Positions 61,402-64,000 of a stretch of DNA of 64,000 nt are shown piece by piece. The position numbers were made by a program, and so were the translations under genes. Within the stretch, counting starts at the first letter, position 1. Each line of letters starts with the position of its first letter. The DNA comes from Streptomyces albireticuli (lineage in GTDB: Bacteria; Actinomycetota; Actinomycetes; Streptomycetales; Streptomycetaceae), in assembly GCF_002192455.1 (NCBI RefSeq), contig NZ_CP021744.1, forward strand, positions 2,262,001 through 2,326,000, read 5' to 3'. The notes under the pieces are model-generated. The model had not been told where the DNA came from, did no database searches, and was given only the letters and a program-made list of their open reading frames with translations.

Positions 61402-62217
61402 TTATTCTTCCACGTCCGGGGCCACTCGCCAAAATCGGCCGTCGGGGCCCGGGCCCCAGCCCAGGATCGAGAGCATCTCGCGGTCCTTCTTGTCGAAGAC
61501 CGCGGGGTCCGCGCGCTCGATCAGATCCGGCCGGTTCGCGACCGTACGCCGGAAGGCCTCGTCGCGGCGCCACCGGGCGATCTTGCCGTGGTGGCCGCTG
61601 ACCAGGACGTCCGGGATACCCCGGCCGCGCCACTCCGGCGGCTTGGTGTAGACGGGGCCCTCCAGCAGATCGGCCATGGCACCGGGCGCGAAGGAGTCGT
61701 CGCGGTGCGACTCGGCGTTGCCGAGGACACCGGGCAGCAGCCGGGCGATGGCCTCGACCATGACCAGCACGGGGGCCTCGCCGCCGGCCAGTACGTAGTC
61801 GCCGATGGAGACCTCGCGGACGTCGAGCCGGTCGCCGTACTCCTCGATGACGCGGCGGTCGATGCCCTCGTAGCGGGCGGGCGTGAAGACCAGCCACGGC
61901 TTCTCGGACAGCTCGACGGCGAGCGCCTGGGTGAACGGCCGGCCGCTGGGCGTGGGCACGACGAGGACGGGCTTGTCCTCACCGGTCCCGGACGCGACGA
62001 CCGCGTCCAGTGCCTCGCCCCAGGGCTCGGGCTTCATGACCATGCCGGGGCCGCCGCCGTACGGGGTGTCGTCGACGGTGTTGTGCTTGTCGTGGGTCCA
62101 TTCCCGCAGGTCGTGGATGCGCACGTCCAGCTGGCCACGCGCGCGCGCCTTGCCCACGAGCGAGACGTTCAGCGGCTCCAGGTACTCCGGGAAGATGGTG
62201 ACGACATCGAGTCGCAT
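61402..62217 (-). CDS. trmD: tRNA (guanine37-N1)-methyltransferase TrmD
   Basis: This 271-residue SPOUT enzyme methylates G37 next to the anticodon to prevent frameshifting. It starts [20 protein letters not shown]. The trefoil-knot SAM site has VFTPARYEGIDRRVIEEYGD and SIGDYVLAGGEAPVLVMVEA. GVLGNAESHRDDSF is the family strip with the catalytic aspartate. The ATG at 62217 overlaps the rimM stop. Confidence 0.95.
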   Translation of the reverse strand: MRLDVVTIFPEYLEPLNVSLVGKARARGQLDVRIHDLREWTHDKHNTVDDTPYGGGPGMVMKPEPWGEALDAVVASGTGEDKPVLVVPTPSGRPFTQALAVELSEKPWLVFTPARYEGIDRRVIEEYGDRLDVREVSIGDYVLAGGEAPVLVMVEAIARLLPGVLGNAESHRDDSFAPGAMADLLEGPVYTKPPEWRGRGIPDVLVSGHHGKIARWRRDEAFRRTVANRPDLIERADPAVFDKKDREMLSILGWGPGPDGRFWRVAPDVEE

Positions 62218-62813
62218 CAGGCGTCACCCTTCACATCGCCGGACTCACCGGTCTCGTCGGCGTCGGCGGTGTCGGCCTCGCGCGCGCTGGCGACCACGGC
62301 CTCGGCGCTGTTGATCAGACCCGGCGGCGGGTCGATGACCGCGCGCTGCTCCTCCAGGTCGATCTCCGTGACGATCTCACCGACGAAGGGGATCATCACC
62401 TCGCCGCCGTCCGGGCGCTCGACGATGAACAGGTCCTGCGCGGGCAGGTGCGCGATCTCCGTGATCCGGCCGATCTCCTCGCCGTCGACCGTGACGACGT
62501 CCAGGTCGATCAGCTGGTGGTCGTAGAACTCCTCGGGGTCCTCCGGACCCTCCTCGGGGTCGACCTCGGCGATCAGGAGGATGTTGCGAAGCGCCTCGGC
62601 GGCCGTGCGGTCCTTGACGCCCGCGAAGCGCAGCAGCAGCCGGCCGCTGTGGACCCGGCCGGTCTCGATGGTCAGCGGACCCGCGCCGGCGGGGTCCGTG
62701 GCCAGGACGGCGCCGGGGCCGAGCCGGAGCTCGGGCTCGTCCGTACGCACCTCGATGCTGACCTCGCCCTTGATCCCATGGGCGCGGCCGATCCTGCCGA
62801 CGACAAGCTGCAC
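62217..62813 (-). CDS. rimM: Ribosome maturation factor RimM
   Basis: This 198-residue factor helps mature the 30S head by binding S19. It has [20 protein letters not shown], a long PRC-barrel C-terminal half with [20 protein letters not shown] and [20 protein letters not shown], and an acidic tail. The GTG at 62813 follows GAGG. It starts 38 bp after a terminator, so it probably has its own promoter read with trmD and rplS. Confidence 0.94.
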   Translation of the reverse strand: MQLVVGRIGRAHGIKGEVSIEVRTDEPELRLGPGAVLATDPAGAGPLTIETGRVHSGRLLLRFAGVKDRTAAEALRNILLIAEVDPEEGPEDPEEFYDHQLIDLDVVTVDGEEIGRITEIAHLPAQDLFIVERPDGGEVMIPFVGEIVTEIDLEEQRAVIDPPPGLINSAEAVVASAREADTADADETGESGDVKGDA

Positions 62814-62850
62814 TTTCTGTACCTCTGCTTTTCCGTACGAACGCGACAAC

Positions 62851-62884
62851 GGGCCGGGAAGGGCCGTGACCCTTCCCGGCCCGT
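62851..62884 (-). terminator. Terminator after rpsP-khpA
   Basis: A perfect 14-bp stem (62851-62864 with 62871-62884, loop CCGTGA) lies 20 bp after the KH-protein stop. Confidence 0.85.
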
Positions 62885-62903
62885 GCCGGTGCTCAATCGC
62901 TTC

Positions 62904-63143
62904 TCAGCGGACCTGGTCGACGTCGACGAGGTCGACGCGGATCCCACGGCCGCCGATGGCGCCCACGACGGTGCGCAGTGCGCGTGCGGTGCGGCCGTTA
63001 CGGCCGATCACCTTGCCGAGGTCGTCGGGGTGGACCCGGACCTCCAGCACACGCCCGCGCCGCAGGTTGCGGGACGCGACCTGCACCTCGTCGGGGTTGT
63101 CGACGATGCCCTTTACGAGGTGCTCAAGGGCCTCCTCGAGCAT
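62904..63143 (-). CDS. khpA: KH-domain RNA-binding protein (KhpA-like)
   Basis: This 79-residue protein is one KH domain, with the loop VIGRNGRTARALRTVVGAIG carrying the G-x-x-G that grips single-stranded RNA. It starts MLEEALEHLVKGIVDNPDEV. It is encoded 2 bp after rpsP on the same strand, so the two are co-translated. KhpA is a small RNA chaperone found in many Gram-positive bacteria. Confidence 0.92.
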   Translation of the reverse strand: MLEEALEHLVKGIVDNPDEVQVASRNLRRGRVLEVRVHPDDLGKVIGRNGRTARALRTVVGAIGGRGIRVDLVDVDQVR

Positions 63144-63145
63144 CC

Positions 63146-63586
63146 TCAGGCCTCGGTCGACTCAGCGGACTCGGCCGCGGCGGCCTCGTCCTTCTTCTCC
63201 GACTTCTTGGCCTTCGGGGTGATGGCCTCACCCTTCGCGGCGCCGGCCTCGAGACCCTTGGTGAACTCGTCGAACGCGCGACGCTTGTCCTCCTTGGTCG
63301 CGGGGAGGAGCATCGGGGCCGGGGCCGGCAGACCCTTGAACTTCTGCCAGTCACCGGTGACCTTGAGGATGGCCATGACCGGCTCGGTCGGCTGCGCGCC
63401 GACGCTCAGCCAGTACTGGGCACGCTCGGAGTCGACCTCGATGCGCGAGGGGTTCTGCACCGGGTGGTACAGACCGATCTCCTCGATGGCCCGGCCGTCA
63501 CGGCGGGTACGGGAGTCGGCGACGACGATGCGGTAGTGAGGCGAACGGATCTTGCCCAGACGCTTCAGCTTGATCTTGACTGCCAC
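63146..63586 (-). CDS. rpsP: 30S ribosomal protein S16
   Basis: This 146-residue protein begins [20 protein letters not shown] and continues [20 protein letters not shown], which is S16. A tail of about 60 residues rich in K, A and E ([20 protein letters not shown]) extends it, as usual in actinobacteria. The GTG at 63586 follows CAGGAG. About 156 bp separate it from the gene to its right. Confidence 0.95.
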   Translation of the reverse strand: MAVKIKLKRLGKIRSPHYRIVVADSRTRRDGRAIEEIGLYHPVQNPSRIEVDSERAQYWLSVGAQPTEPVMAILKVTGDWQKFKGLPAPAPMLLPATKEDKRRAFDEFTKGLEAGAAKGEAITPKAKKSEKKDEAAAAESAESTEA

Positions 63587-63742
63587 TGGAGTGGTGTCTC
63601 CTGGTCTTGACGTGGTTGGGCACAACGGGATGCCACGTGGGGTTGCGGCACTCGGAGTGCCCGATGGACGCGTCAGCCGGAGGAGAGAGGGGTCCTGTGC
63701 GACTGTCGAGTACAGCGACCCATTGTGCCACACCGCTCCAGG

Positions 63743-64000
63743 TCAGCCGACCGAGACCGCCTCGGGGATCCGGAAAGGCTGACCGCATCCACCGCACATG
63801 ATCGGCGCCTGCGCGAGCACGGAGGGCACGACCCGGACATTACGGCCGCAGTCGCACACCGCCTTGACGCGCACCCCTCCGCCGGACGAGCCGTGCCGCG
63901 CGGCCGGGCCGCGGAACGTGCGCGAGGTGTCGGCCGCCGTGGTGGCGACCGTGTGCGCCTTCAGGGCCCGCTGGAGTCTGTCGATGGTCGGGCGGTAGCG
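63743..64000 (-). CDS. C-terminal zinc-ribbon segment of an unidentified protein
   Basis: These are the last 85 codons of a gene that enters from the right edge. The end reads VKAVCDCGRNVRVVPSVLAQ followed by APIMCGGCGQPFRIPEAVSVG. It has a C-x-C then C-x2-C pair, which makes a zinc ribbon likely. The upstream part (YRPTIDRLQRALKAH, then TRTFRGPAARHGSS-type residues) is basic and helical. The pattern is reminiscent of the C terminus of SprT-like proteins, but the catalytic part is outside the window and I do not assign a function. Confidence 0.6.
   Translation of the reverse strand, partial: RYRPTIDRLQRALKAHTVATTAADTSRTFRGPAARHGSSGGGVRVKAVCDCGRNVRVVPSVLAQAPIMCGGCGQPFRIPEAVSVG

Noticed and set aside
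1..64000. tRNA or rRNA genes, CRISPR arrays, phage or IS elements
   Set aside because: I looked for cloverleaf arms, regularly spaced repeats and transposase or integrase motifs and found none I could support.

Overview
The window is high-GC actinobacterial DNA, almost certainly a Streptomyces chromosome. The evidence is gene-dense ORFs with GC-rich third positions, GTG/TTG starts, the sporulation sigma factor gene whiG, four tandem type I signal peptidase genes beside rplS-trmD-rimM-khpA-rpsP, and the rpsB-tsf-pyrH-frr-cdsA-rlmN block. Most of it is conserved core chromosome.

Layout. (a) 1-9.1 kb: end of an acyl-CoA dehydrogenase, a quinone-oxidoreductase-like enzyme, an aldehyde dehydrogenase, a PucR-type regulator, an FtsK-like membrane ATPase and gabT. 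(b) 9.2-16.8 kb: PAP2 phosphatase, then a polyamine module of FAD amine oxidase, two permeases, PotA-type ATPase and an aldehyde dehydrogenase. (c) 16.9-21 kb: two DUF4190 membrane proteins around a NADAR-family gene, adenosine deaminase and GDPD. (d) 21.0-28.8 kb: a seven-gene minus-strand operon that looks like an accessory biosynthetic cassette. (e) 29-36 kb: a second polyamine block of PotD-like lipoprotein, aldehyde dehydrogenase, Lrp regulator and class III aminotransferase, with an MFS/TetR pair inside it. (f) 36.3-40.5 kb: ABC ATPase with membrane partner, LOG-family protein and DMT transporter. (g) 40.5-44.5 kb: thiamine ABC transporter under a TPP riboswitch. (h) 44.5-50.3 kb: rlmN, cdsA, frr, pyrH, tsf, rpsB. 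(i) 50.6-56.6 kb: M23 peptidase, TetR, whiG, dprA, YifB/ComM, YraN, DUF2469. (j) 56.6-64 kb: NUDIX, four signal peptidases, rplS, trmD, rimM, khpA, rpsP and a partial zinc-ribbon gene.

How the genes work together. Regions a, b and e together encode a full route for putrescine and GABA: uptake (PotABC plus a PotD-like protein), conversion to 4-aminobutyraldehyde (FAD oxidase or aminotransferase), oxidation to GABA (two dehydrogenases), then GabT and a further aldehyde dehydrogenase towards succinate. Regions h and j are translation, membrane-lipid and secretion housekeeping.

The most interesting part is region d. It encodes a free-standing metal-type cupin next to a small methionyl-tRNA-synthetase-like protein. 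Known bacterial hydrazine synthetases (for example Spb40 and Tri28) combine exactly these two domains, so this looks like a split version of that enzyme. The operon also encodes a first protein with faint resemblance to the YqcI/YcgG heme N-oxygenases, a sarcosine-oxidase-type flavoenzyme, a DUF4178-methyltransferase fusion, a sugar-isomerase (SIS) protein and an EamA exporter. No flavin-dependent lysine or ornithine N-hydroxylase is visible nearby. My best hypothesis is an undescribed pathway to a small N-N-bonded metabolite. All of this rests on reading motifs by eye; no database search was run.
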